Shown: positions 20,266-31,206 of the stretch, piece after piece
Layout of the letters: every line of letters starts with the position of its first letter
How positions within the stretch are numbered: the first letter of the stretch is position 1
DNA from: Taudactylus pleione
Lineage: Eukaryota; Chordata; Amphibia; Anura; Myobatrachidae
Direction of reading: 5' to 3'
DNA length: 64,000 nucleotides
Assembly: GCA_031769625.1 (NCBI GenBank)
Contig: JAUIMM010001409.1
Span: 1,365,501 to 1,429,500 of the forward strand
Notes under the pieces: generated by a model
What the model was told of the DNA's origin: nothing
The model's input: the letters and a program-made list of their open reading frames with translations, nothing else
Database searches by the model: none
Position numbers and translations under genes: made by a program

Positions 20266-22734
20266 TTACTAGAAGCCAGTGACAGTGACATCACTGAGAC
20301 TGCAGCCTATCCAGTCACTAGCAGCCAGTGACATCAGTGAGAGTGCAGCCTATCCAGTCACTAGCAGCCAGTGACATCACTGAGAGTGCAGCCTATCCAG
20401 TCACTAGCAGCCAGTGACATCACTGAGAGTGCAGCCTATCCAGTCACTAGCAGCCAGTGACATCACTGAGAGTGCAGCCTATCCAGTCACTAGCAGCCAG
20501 TGACATCACTGAGAATGCAGCCTATCCAGTCACTTGGAGCCAGTGACATCACTGAGAATGCAGCCTATCCAGTCACTTGGAGCCAGTGACATCAGTGAGA
20601 TTGCAGCCTATCCAGTCACTAGGAGCCAGTAACATAACTGAGAGTACAGCCTATCCAGTCACTAGGAGCCAGTGACATCAGTGAGAATGCAGCCTATCCA
20701 GTCACTAGGAGACAGTGACATCATTGAGAATGCAGCCTATCCAGTCACTAGGAACCAGTGACATCAGTGAAAATGCAGCCTATCCAGTCACTAGGAACCA
20801 GTGACATCACTGAGACTGCAGTCTATCCAGTCACTAGGAGTCAGTGACATCACTGAGAATGCAGCCTATCCAGTCACTAGGACCCAGTGACATCAGTGAG
20901 ATTGCAGCCTATCCAGTCACTAGGCACCAGTGACATCAGTGAGAGTACAGCCTATCCAGTCACTACGAACCAGTGACATCACTGAGAATGCAGCCTATCC
21001 AGTCACTAGGAACCAGTGACATCACTAGGAACCAGTGACATCACTGAGAATGCAGCCTATCCAGTCACTAGAAACCAGTGACATCACTGAGAATGCAGCC
21101 TATCCAGTCACTAGGAACCAGTGACATCAGTGAGATTGCAGCCTATCCAGTCACTAGGAGCCAGTGACATCACTGAGAGTACAGCCTATCCAGTCACTAG
21201 GAATCAGTGAAAATGCAGCCTATCCACTCACTAGGAACCAGTGACCTCAGTGAGAGTACAGCCTATCCAGTCACTAGGAATCAGTGACATCAGGGAAAAT
21301 GCAGCCTATCCAGTCACTAGGAGCCAGTGACATCAGTGAGATTTCAGCCTATCCAGTCACTAGGAACCAGTGACATCACTGAGAATGCAGCCTATCCAGT
21401 CACTAGGAGCCAGTGACATCAGTGAGATTGCAGCCTATCCAGTCACTAGGAACCAGTGACATCAGTGAGAGTACAGCCTATCCAGTCACTAGGAATCAGT
21501 GACATCACTGAGAATGCTGCCTATCCAGTCACTAGGAGCCAGTGACATCACTGAGAATGCAGCCTATCCAGTCACTTGGAGCCAGTGACATCACTGAGAA
21601 TGAAGCCTATCCAGTCACTAGCAGCCAGTGACATCACTGAGAGTGCAGCCTATCCAGTCACTAGCAGCCAGTGACATCACTGAGAATGCAGCCTATCCAG
21701 TCACTTGGAGCCAGTGACATCACTGAGAGTGCAGCCTATCCAGTCACTTGGAGCCAGTGACATCACTGAGAATGCAGCCTATCCAGTCACTAGGAGACAG
21801 TGACATCATTGAGAATGTAGCCTATCCAGTCACTAGGAACCAGTGACATCAGTGAAAATGCAGCCTATCCAGTCACTAGGAACCAGTGACATCACTGAGA
21901 CTGCAGTCTATCCAGTCACTAGGAGTCAGTGACATCACTGAGAATGCAGCCTATCCAGTCACTAGGACCCAGTGACATCAGTGAGATTGCAGCCTATCCA
22001 GTCACTAGGCACCAGTGACATCAGTAAGAGTACAGCCTATCCAGTCACTACAAACCAGTGACATCACTGAGAATGCAGCCTATCCAGTCACCAGGAACCA
22101 GTGACATCAGTGAGATTGCAGCCTATCCAGTCACTAGGAGCCAGTGACATCACTGAGAGTACAGCCTATCCAGTCACTAGGAATCAGTGAAAATGCAGCC
22201 TATCCAGTCACTAGGAACCAGTGACCTCAGTGAGAGTACAGCCTATCCAGTCACTAGGAATCAGTGACATCAGGGAAAATGCAGCCTATCCAGTCACTAG
22301 GAGCCAGTGACATCAGTGAGATTGCAGCCTATCCAGTCACTAGGAACCAGTGACATCACTGAGAATGCAGCCTATCCAGTTACTAGGAGCCAGTGACATC
22401 AGTGAGATTGCAGCCTATCCAGTCACTAGGAACCAGTGACATCAGTGAGAGTACAGCCTATCCAGTCACTAGGAACCAGTGACATCAGTGAGAGTACAGC
22501 CTATCCAGTCACTAGGAATCAGTGACATCACTGAGAATGCTGCCTATCCAGTCACTAGGAGCCAGTGACATCAGTGAGATTGCACCCTATCCAGTCACTA
22601 GGAGCCAGTGACATCACTGAGAGTACAGCCTATCCAGTCACTAGGAATCAGTGACATCAGTGAGATTGCAGCCTATCCAGTCACTAGGAATCAGTGACAT
22701 CAGTGAGATTGCAGCCTATCCAGTCACTAGGAAC
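20266..22734. repeat. 43-bp minisatellite array, about 57 copies
   Basis: The unit is CCTATCCAGTCACTAGGAAC, CAGTGACATCACTGAGAATG and CAG. Variants are GCAGCC, GGAGCC or GGAACC after CACTA, CACTGAG or CAGTGAG, and AATGCAG, AGTGCAG, ATTGCAG or AGTACAG. The array contains an internal duplication at about 1.08 kb. Its right end is interrupted by a hAT-like element at 22735, and one degenerate copy (AGGAACCAGCAACCTCACTGAGACAG) follows the element. Confidence 0.96.
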
Positions 22735-23255
22735 CATACTTGCCAACTCTCCCTGATTGTCACAGAGACTCCCTGAAATAGTAGCAATCTTCCTGACTCC
22801 CTGAAGAGTCTAGTAATTTCCTTAGTTGCACCTTACCCCCATTCTGAAGCTGTTAAATATATATAAAAAAGCATAGATATAGACATTCATTTGGTATCAT
22901 TAGTATCTTTTCCCTGCATTGGGTATATGGCACAATGATTCCTATGGCTACATGTATTAGTATAATTTCCCTGCATTGGGTATAAGGCACAATGATCCCT
23001 ATGGTTACATGTATTAGTATAATTTCCCTGCATTGGGTATAAGGCACAATGATCCCTATGGCTACACGCATTTTCTGAAAAGTATCAGTGTGTTTTAGAT
23101 CTTACTAACTGCTTTGGGGCTCATTTACATTTGGATATAAATTAATTTTATGACCCACCTTTCAGATGTAGCAGTACAAGCCTACTTTAATGCTCACTCA
23201 AAGGTGTTGCTTTCACAATCTCCCTGATATGCTTTTTCAAAAGTAGACAAGTATG
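22735..23255. mobile_element. hAT-like non-autonomous DNA transposon (521 bp)
   Basis: The element begins CATACTTGCCAACTCTCCCT and ends GACAAGTATG, so the first ten bases are inverted at the end with one mismatch. It is flanked by a perfect 8-bp direct repeat CTAGGAAC (22727-22734 and 23256-23263), the target-site length of hAT transposons. The target is a unit of the 43-bp satellite, so the insertion is younger than that array. It contains no transposase; inside are three copies of a 57-bp repeat. Two other elements near 30.3 and 30.7 kb have similar ends. Confidence 0.88.
22911..23068. repeat. 57-bp direct repeat, three copies
   Basis: TCCCTGCATTGGGTATAAGG recurs at 22911, 22968 and 23025 with an exact 57-bp step, ending at a diverged third copy. 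It lies entirely inside the hAT-like element, and similar internal repeats are common in such elements. The minus-strand open frame over it is repeat translation. Confidence 0.9.
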
Positions 23256-23263
23256 CTAGGAAC

Positions 23264-26200
23264 CAGCAACCTCACTGAGACAGAACCTGAAAGTGTAAAC
23301 TTTTGGCTAACGCCAAGCTTTCAAGATTTGCTTGGAGGACGCAACTTTTCACTGTGCCACCCTGGCTCTGGAGCAATGATAAATTGCTACAAAAAAATAT
23401 TTTACTCTCATTGTGAATAAAGGAATGTTAAATAACAGCTGTAATTTACAAATAATGATAAATAGGCCCCATAGTCATAAAAATATCACCAGATGTCACC
23501 AGTACCTTGCTTATCAGTGCTGTCACTGGTTCCATCTACAGTACGTTTATGGGCTGGTTAATTGAATGGATAGATGCAGAGCTGCTCCAGATCAATTATT
23601 TTTTTCTATATTATATTTTATATCATTATATTATATTTTTATAAGATGATCTTAAAATAAAAAAATTTCAAAACACAGATTTTGTCGCATTCAGTGAACT
23701 TGATTCGCTAAATGTGAGCCTGGAACAGAGACAAAACTAAGGAGTATTTTAGTAGTAAAGCGTTTAAATCATTACTTTTTTTTATGATAAATGAGTTCCA
23801 TTTAAATAAATATAAAAACACACATAAATATATATGTTTACATATATATTTAAATAATATAATAATAAAATATATGTCTGTGTGCTTCATATACGTATTC
23901 TACAGCTGGGTCATTGAGGAAATACAAAAAAAAATATTCATATTTATTTTTTGAATAATAGCACATGTGACAGCTGAAACAAGCATGTATGTCACTTTTC
24001 TGGCTAATAGATGATTTGCGTGATTAAACCTGAATTTTAAATATTTTTGTTTTGTTTTTTTTTAATTTGCAAACTGAACTTATGCCCCTAAAATTAAAAA
24101 TATTTTCAAAACTTGAATTTATTTATTATACAATGATAGTCTTTATCCCACATTAATGACCTTTTATTAGATAGATATAAAATACTGGGTTTTTGGCGTG
24201 AAGTCTCGGAGATCAAACTTTATCTTCTTTAGCAATATGATGTCCTGTGATTTCTCCTAATTAGGCATTATTTATAAATAAATCCGGTCTCCGATCTGCT
24301 GAGTAAGGAGAGGCCGGAAAGGCCACGGCCGTCTCGGTCAGCATGAATTTCCTCCCTTCTCTCTGACTGACAAACAGGGTGTCCCCCCTCGCCCCCCACC
24401 AGCAGGCACCTTCCAGCACTAATACCTTCATTTTAGGGATTAGTTCCCTCACGGTGACTAGTGTCAGAGGTTTTATAAATAAACCAGTCAGGAACCTGAG
24501 ATCAAACTGGAATTCCTGACATTTCCTGCTGAAAAGTCGTCCTTTCCCCCCAATCAGAGGACACCGCTGGGAGATGTGCTCCTCAGTAATTTATAGGAAG
24601 ACTCCTGGAAAGTGTGTGCGTTACCCAAATTCACACCGTACAGTTGTATTCCCCCGGCCAGCGACCATCTGGGCAGACTCAACACTTTCATTTTTGTACC
24701 ACTTTCTTTTTTGCGTTCTGATAACATTTTGTTGTAATCTTACAAATCATCTATAGACATATCTAAACTTTTTAGTTTTTGGATTTTAATGACTTTTTTG
24801 TATTTGCTGGAAACAGTTTTAGAATATGTACATGAATAACTAACAATGAACAGTATTCCATGATCGCTTGTATAATGCTGCTTTTGAGCCGAAATACCTA
24901 CAGCACCCCTGGAATAAATAGGGGGGGAAGGACAGAGCAAGTCTGCAATTATAGTTACTAATCCAAAGAGTGTTTCCAGACTTCTCCATAACCACTAAAA
25001 TCACTTTACACCAGCAAAATACGGCTCTGTTCTGCCACAAATCATGGACCTTATTCTGTCCGACGTGAAGGGACCCCCAGGTCTGTGTTTGTGGCAGTAA
25101 CGCCCAGACACGGTACATGGAACGATTTATAGTCCAAAGGAATCAAATAATAGGCAACCTTTAGAGGGATGCAAGGAGTTAATATGACAGCAGGTTTATA
25201 TAGTTAGTAGTTACACACTGGAGCATCCGTTGTCCTAAAGGCTTGTAATCTAATGGTCCGTTAGCCTGCAAAGCGTATTCCTAATTATTTCCCTTTCAAA
25301 CTATGCTACCAATATTTTCTTATTGCAGCTGTGGAAATATTTATAGGTTCATGTTTCTCTCAAAATCTTTTCCGCTGACATTTTCAAAAATAAAATATTT
25401 TATTATCGTGAAGTTTATTTTATTTATTTTTTTAGCTTAATATTTTGTTTAAAATAACAATTCTGTAGTTAGGAGCAGACGAAAATTGTTTCCTCTGAGT
25501 TTCTATTTTCATTTAATTTTTATTTATTTTTTAGAGATGTTGGGGAAAAATATTATTATTTTTTTTTGTGGATCTATTGTTACTAACGAGGCCAATTAAT
25601 TCTTTAAATCGCTGCAAATTTTTTTTTTTTATTTCATCTCAATTTTTATCCTTTTCTCCTGTTGTGACTGCGTTGTTGGCGTTTGATTTTAGCCCGATTT
25701 AGATAAGACCAGACGCCATCATCTAAATCGCTGCTGAAACTGTAACTTTCCGACATTGTGAGGTTTTTGCACCATTTTAGCCCCCACCATGGCATTTGTG
25801 ACCCTGAAATAACTATCCGCACAGAGCAGATTTAGCAGGATATAGAGATTAGTAGGCGTCCCGGTTTCCCTGACATAGATATTGGTGTTTATTACACGTT
25901 GATGGAGCCCCGTCTTGTACCTCTGACTTGGCACTTGCTGGTCTGAAAGCGACACTTGGTGCAGCTACAGAGTGTCGCTGGATTCCGCTACATGCGTTGC
26001 ATGAAATGTGAGTGATAATTGATGCAGCGTGACGGTACAATCTCAGGAGAGATCGCTCGCTGGGGAAGGGTGACTGATTTCTTCCCACAGTTGGCCCGGC
26101 TACATCGTAGCATCCTAGTCCGCTGTCCTAACATGCCCCAGACCGGGCCAAACACAATACTGTTTATTCCCCTTCTAAGGACCTGCAGATTTTTAATATT

Positions 26201-28711
26201 GTGTGTAATAACCAGGAATAATATGTAGAGCGACGTGTCGGAGTTACTGATGGTTTCATTCTGGGCGCTGGATTGGTGAGCTCCAATCTCTTATTAATGT
26301 CTCACTGTCTAAATCATCCAGCGTCACGTCGTTCCTCCGATTCCCGCAGCCTATGGATTCCTTACAGTATGAGTCCTACTTGGCAGCGTCCGGCTCTGCG
26401 GCCGGTTCCTTTCATCCTCAGCCCCGAGAGAGAAGGAGAAAACAGGCTTCATTAAAGGGGAGAGTCCTGGGAAGACTGTCCGCTTTCTGCTGCTCATTTT
26501 TTTTTTTAACCCCTCGCTGCAAAACCTGCCCGGCGTATTGCAAAGGGTTAATGTCCCTTCATTTCCAGATTTCCTTTTTTGTGCTCATTTAATTCGGTTT
26601 TGTAGATGAACTAAACGTAATCACATTTGGATGATGCCTTTTATTATTTAAGTTATTTATTTTTATTTTTTTTAAACCACCCCCAAGTTTATGTTCAGTC
26701 CCGTTCTGCCCCATTTTCCATGGGCATCTCTGTACAGATCCCAGCGGCTCCGGCATTTGCATATTTTCACAAAACCGCTGTATACGAAATCGTAGTCGCA
26801 ACGGGATTTGCACGCACCTCTGAGTCAGGTCTTCTGTGCACATGCCTCTGTGCCTCATGCCTCGGCATTAATTCACTAGTCACTTTGCCGAGGCATGAGG
26901 CACATGGGGTTCCTAGTGACAACAGTTATAAGTTTTATCTGATAAAGTTAACTTTGTGCCTCACTGGTGTCTCCAGCTACTACGGGAATTGGGGCGGCTC
27001 AGTTGATGCCTCGGCTAGACAATAAGGACCCATTGACCTAAATCCCTCTGCACCGTCATGAATGATATAACGCTGGTTATTATTGGGGAGATACATGTGA
27101 CATGATCTGAATAGAACAGAACGACCGTGCTGCTTACTGCCCCATGTTATTGTCGCAGTGCGCCCTGTGTTCACGGAGCCGCAACCTTCCGCACAGCCGA
27201 CGTGTATATTGTGGCTGCGCTGTGACCTTTCTATGTCTCGCTGGCCTGTATCTGGCGCTGACGACCCTGTGGGCTGTGGCCCTCTGTGGCTGGGTCTTGT
27301 GGTTTATATTTTGGGATTTCATGGACCCCTCCTCTCTTTCTCCATCTCTTTGTGGCCTTGATGGTGAAATGCAGTTTTTCTTGTTAATAGCGTTTTGCAG
27401 TACAGTTTATCCTTGTTATTTCTGCAATAGTCTTACTGTAATATAATACATCGCATATCAAACGTGTAACCGTTTCTTCTCTATTGCTGCGATGTTATTG
27501 GGCCCTAGAATCACACATGTATCCTGCAAAAGAGACATACACCAGTAATAGGCAACCTGACACAGTTCAGGCGCCGCACTGGGCGGCCCTCTAACCTTTT
27601 CAAGGGGCCGCACATCACACCTAATCTGAGTTACCAGTTAAATTAATACATATCAGAAGTGTTTTCAACAAGCATTATAAGTGATAAACAATAGCGACAA
27701 CAAAGCAGGAAGGAGCTCGAGGCTGCCAGGGAAGGCTGGGGGCGCTGCCTGTTGCTCGTCACTGACCTACGCGGTGCGCATTTATCTTCAGCACACAGTA
27801 GGGGTGGTTCAATTGTTATTTTTATGTCACAGTAATTAATGGGCTCTCAATGTTACAATTCAATTGTTTTGGGCGCTCATTAATTATCTCGCTCTTCTCG
27901 GGTAATTAGACCCGGTTTAGCCGTGTAAAATGGGTAAACCCGTCTACAGTCCAGGTCATGGCATCCAAGCTCTGGTTTGGGCACCAAGAAAAAGGATTTA
28001 TTGCACATTTTGCGCTGGCAGCTGTTTGCGCCCTGACGGAGCAACAGTTGAATTGTTCCTTTGGGCGCCTGGCACTACCAGACGCCGGCGAACATGATTC
28101 AATCGCCCCCATTGGCAGCAGAGCTGAGGGGGCAATACAGGCGGTGGTCTTAGCCATCCTTGTGTTGCCCCCTCCAGCTATCATGTAGGGGGGTAGTTCT
28201 TGGAGCTCTGACCACTACTCACACAGGACATATGAGACCCAGCAGTGGACAGCTGCCATTTACCTATCACTGGAGAGAGATCGTTTGCCGGATTGGCTAC
28301 GGAGCTGTGATAGCCTGCGGTGCTTTATGTATACTGTACGCATATTATAGTTGTATAATTCTTGGTCACGCTGAGGCTCAGCCACTCAGCGCACGGAATC
28401 AGTGCTGCAGCCACGGGGATAATGAAACAACCGTCAAGACCAGCATTCCAGGGGCTACTCCTGCTGAGCGGAGGCCTCAGGGCAAATGCCCTTTGTACTG
28501 CGCCTTTATTTTGGTTCTGTTGTGGGATGTTCATGAACTGATCTCTTCTACACATCTTCATGATTGAAGCAAAGTGGCTGCAGGAAGGGTCGGGATAGTG
28601 TGTTACCCCACACAGCGACTTGCACGTTATCTGGCATGTAGTCAGGGACATTTAATACTGTAACCAACAGCAACCTAGAGGGTCTCTGCAGGAATGAGTC
28701 CTACATTTTTT
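23264..28711. other. 5.4 kb single-copy DNA without supported genes
   Basis: 23.3-25.7 kb is AT-rich with many A/T homopolymers (for example 23580-24120 and 25370-25640). No exon is supported. Blocks with the look of non-coding regulatory DNA are 24170-24500 (AGATCAAACTTTATC, CTCCTAATTAGGC) and 27780-27960 (three ATTGTT words and several ATTA words). 26340-26460 holds an ATG frame beginning MDSLQYESYLAASGS with no splice context. 27540-27640 (AGGCAACCTG then GGGCGGCCCTC and GGGGCCGCACATC) resembles a hAT transposon edge but no partner end was found. A strong hairpin lies at 26849-26904. Confidence 0.5.
26849..26904. repeat. Perfect 19-bp inverted repeat with 18-bp loop
   Basis: TGTGCCTCATGCCTCGGCA (26849-26867) pairs perfectly with TGCCGAGGCATGAGGCACA (26886-26904) around an 18-base loop. 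The size is compatible with a microRNA-like hairpin or a foldback element. The related word GAGGCATGAGGCAC also occurs at 20231-20244, so it may belong to a dispersed repeat. Confidence 0.8.
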
Positions 28712-30006
28712 GTGGTTGCTGTATGGCAGGAATGACAGCTAGAATCTGATTGGTTGCTGTATGGCAGGAATGACAGCTAGAATCTGATTGGTTGCTGTAT
28801 GGCAGGAATGACAGCTAGAATCTGATTGGTTTGCTGTATGGCAGGAATGACAGCTAGAATCTGATTGGTTGCTGTGCTGCAGGAATGACAGCTAGAATCT
28901 GATTGGTTGCTGTGCTGCAGGAATGACAGCTAGAATCTGATTGGTTTGCTGTATGGCAGGAATGACAGCTAGAATCTGACTGGTTGCTGTATGGTAGGAA
29001 TGACAGCTAGAATCTGATTGGTTTGCTGTATGGCAGGAATGACAGCTAGAATCTGATTGGTTTGCTGTATGGCAGGAATGACAGCTAGAATCTGATTGGT
29101 TTGCTGTATGGCAGGAATGACAGCTAGAATCTGACTGGTTGCTGTATGGCAGGAATGATAGCTAGAATCTGATTGGTTGCTGTATGGCAGGAATGACAGC
29201 TAGAATCTGATTGGTTGCTGTATGGCAGGAATGACAGCTTGAATCTGATTGGTTGCTGTATGGCAGGAATGACAGCTAGAATCTGATTGGTTGCTGTATG
29301 GCAGGAATGACAGCTAGAATCTGATTGGTTTGCTGTATGGCAGGAATGACAGCTAGAATCTGATTGGTTTGCTGTATGGCAGGAATGACAGCTAGAATCT
29401 GATTGGTTTGCTGTATGGCAGGAATGACAGCTAGAATCTGATTGGTTTGCTGTATGGCAGGAATGACAGCTAGAATCTGATTGGTTGCTGTGCTGCAGGA
29501 ATGACAGCTAGAATCTGATTGGTTGCTGTATGGCAGGAATGACAGCTAGAATCTGATTGGTTGCTGTATGGCAGGAATGACAGCTAGAATCTGATTGGTT
29601 GCTGTATGGCAGGAATGACAGCTAGAATCTGGTTGCTGTATGGCAGGAATGACAGCTAGAATCTGATTGGTTGCTGTATGGCAGGAATGACAGCTAGAAT
29701 CTGACTGGTTGCTGTATGGCAGGAATGACAGCTAGAATCTGATTGATTGCTGTATGGAAGGAATGACAGCTAGAATCTGATTGGTTGCAGAAATGGCAGC
29801 TAGAATCTGATTGGTTGATGTATGGCAGGAATGACAGCTAGAATCTGTCTGGTTGCTGTGCTGTAGGAATGACAGCTAGAATCTGATTGGTTGCTGTGCT
29901 GCAGGAATGACAGCTAGAATCTGACTGGTTGCTGTGCTGCAGGAATGACAACTAGCATTAGATTGGTTGCTGTGCTGCAGGAATGACAGCTAGAATCTGA
30001 TTGGTT
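28712..30006. repeat. 38/39-bp minisatellite array, about 34 copies
   Basis: The unit is GTTGCTGTATGGCAGGAATG plus ACAGCTAGAATCTGATTG, 38 bp, or 39 bp where GGTTTGCTG replaces GGTTGCTG. Variants have GTGCTGCAGG for GTATGGCAGG. In reverse complement the unit contains CAACCAATCAGATTCTAGCT, a word I know from abundant dispersed repeats of frog genomes. The array therefore probably arose by tandem expansion of a piece of a transposon. Confidence 0.96.
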
Positions 30007-30163
30007 ACACTACTGCAGGGTATCAGCAGGGAGAAAATGCACCTTGTGCCGCTCTGCCCTGCATACATGTGACACCGCTCACCCACCCTAATCACAGCCC
30101 TAAATGAGGGCTAATATCTTAGTCGCTATGTGTTACAGCAAATTGTATTGTGTGCGGCTCCCT

Positions 30164-30234
30164 GGAGATTTATCAAACATTCTAAAGAGGACAAGTAAGG
30201 AGGTTTCCTAAAGCAACCAATCAGCTTCTAGCCA
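30164..30234 (+). mobile_element. Fragment of a dispersed frog-type repeat (CCAATCAG element)
   Basis: The segment reads GGAGATTTATCAAACATTCT, then AAAGAGGACAAGTAAGGAGG, then AAGCAACCAATCAGCTTCTAGCC in pieces. It is laid out like the end of a common anuran interspersed repeat (TTTATCAAA ... GCAACCAATCAG.TTCTAGC). It stands in opposite orientation to the homologous word in the adjacent 38-bp array. Family membership is from memory, not from a search. Confidence 0.5.
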
Positions 30235-30299
30235 GCGGCGTATTTATACTGGGTGCAGGGTGTGTGGTGCACATGGGCCCTGTGTTAGAGGGTGCACTG

Positions 30300-30656
30300 C
30301 ATACCTCCCAACATTCCAAAATGTCAAGGAGGGACAGGTTAAAAAGGGGGAGTGGTTTATGTAAAAGGGGGAGTGGTCTGTGGAAAATGGGGCGGAACCT
30401 CGCGGCTTCCCCCGTTTTCGTCACTTTGGGGGTGTGCCCAATACTCTCGGAGATGCTGGGCAGCCCCCAGGCAGTCCGTACACAAGAGAACAGACGCCGT
30501 ACGCATACGCATGGCATCTGTTCTCCTCCTCCACACCTGCTGCTCAGCATAGCAACGATCTGTGCTCCCCCCAATTCCCCCCCCCCCCCACCGCGGGACA
30601 CTGCGGCCCACGGGTGGGACAGCGGGACCGTCCCAGAAAAACGGTTGGGAGGTATG
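30300..30656. mobile_element. DNA transposon with CATACCTCCCAAC inverted ends (357 bp)
   Basis: CATACCTCCCAAC at the left is repeated in perfect inverted form (GTTGGGAGGTATG) at the right. The left end matches the hAT-like element at 22735 at about 14 of 18 positions, so it probably belongs to the same superfamily. No clean 8-bp target duplication is visible. Inside is a direct repeat of AAAAGGGGGAGTGGT and a C11 run; no transposase. Overlapping open frames on both strands here are not genes. Confidence 0.75.
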
Positions 30657-30680
30657 CTACTGTACAGACTCCATAGAATA

Positions 30681-31026
30681 CATGCCTACTCTCCTGGAAC
30701 CTGCAGGAGGCTCACGATTTTTGGGGTAACCCCCCCGCGCTCCCAGAAGAGTAGGCACTTCCTAGTAAAGTGGGCAGAATGGGGAGAATATTTCTGGGAA
30801 TCGGTGCTCTGTGAATAGGGGGCAGAGCTTAATTACACGATTATGTAAGAATTAAGTAATTTGGCCCCGCCTCCTATTTAAATATGCAATATTCGTGGCA
30901 CTTTACAATGATGGGGCAGGGCTTAATTATGCAACAAAAGTCCCCCCCCACCCCCTTTATCACTGCCCACCTGCTTCTCCTCCCTGGGCTTCTCCCAGGA
31001 GGTAACATAAGTAGCAGGTAAGTATG
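30681..31026. mobile_element. Possible hAT-like element or remnant
   Basis: CATGCCTACTCTCCTGG at the left resembles the CATACTTGCCAACTCTCC end type, and AGCAGGTAAGTATG closes the right side. The inverted match is only about 8 of 14 and no target duplication was found. The body has GCAGAGCTTAATTA and GCAGGGCTTAATTA words and a C8 run typical of such elements. A boundary error is likely. Confidence 0.4.
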
Positions 31027-31206
31027 CTCTATATTACTCCTCCAGGGAAGCTTCATTTCCTGTACCAAGATGGCAGCCGACCTAAGTATTGCTCATGAGT
31101 GGCGCCATCTTATCACTATGTTAGAGCGCCACAGTGGGAGACAGTAGTATTGTGAAACATGCAAATCGCCTTCCAGTGTTTCTGCAACGCTAACCGCTAC
31201 CTTCAT

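Noticed and set aside
26353..26592. 79-codon frame MDSLQYESYLAASGS as a gene
   Set aside because: No promoter, acceptor or donor fits, an overlapping frame exists, and it runs into a T10 tract; kept only as a remark.
30221..30818. Overlapping open frames of 84-184 codons on both strands
   Set aside because: They lie across a transposon with CATACCTCCCAAC ends and its flanks. Frames overlap on both strands, and low-complexity proline and glycine runs come from C and G tracts.
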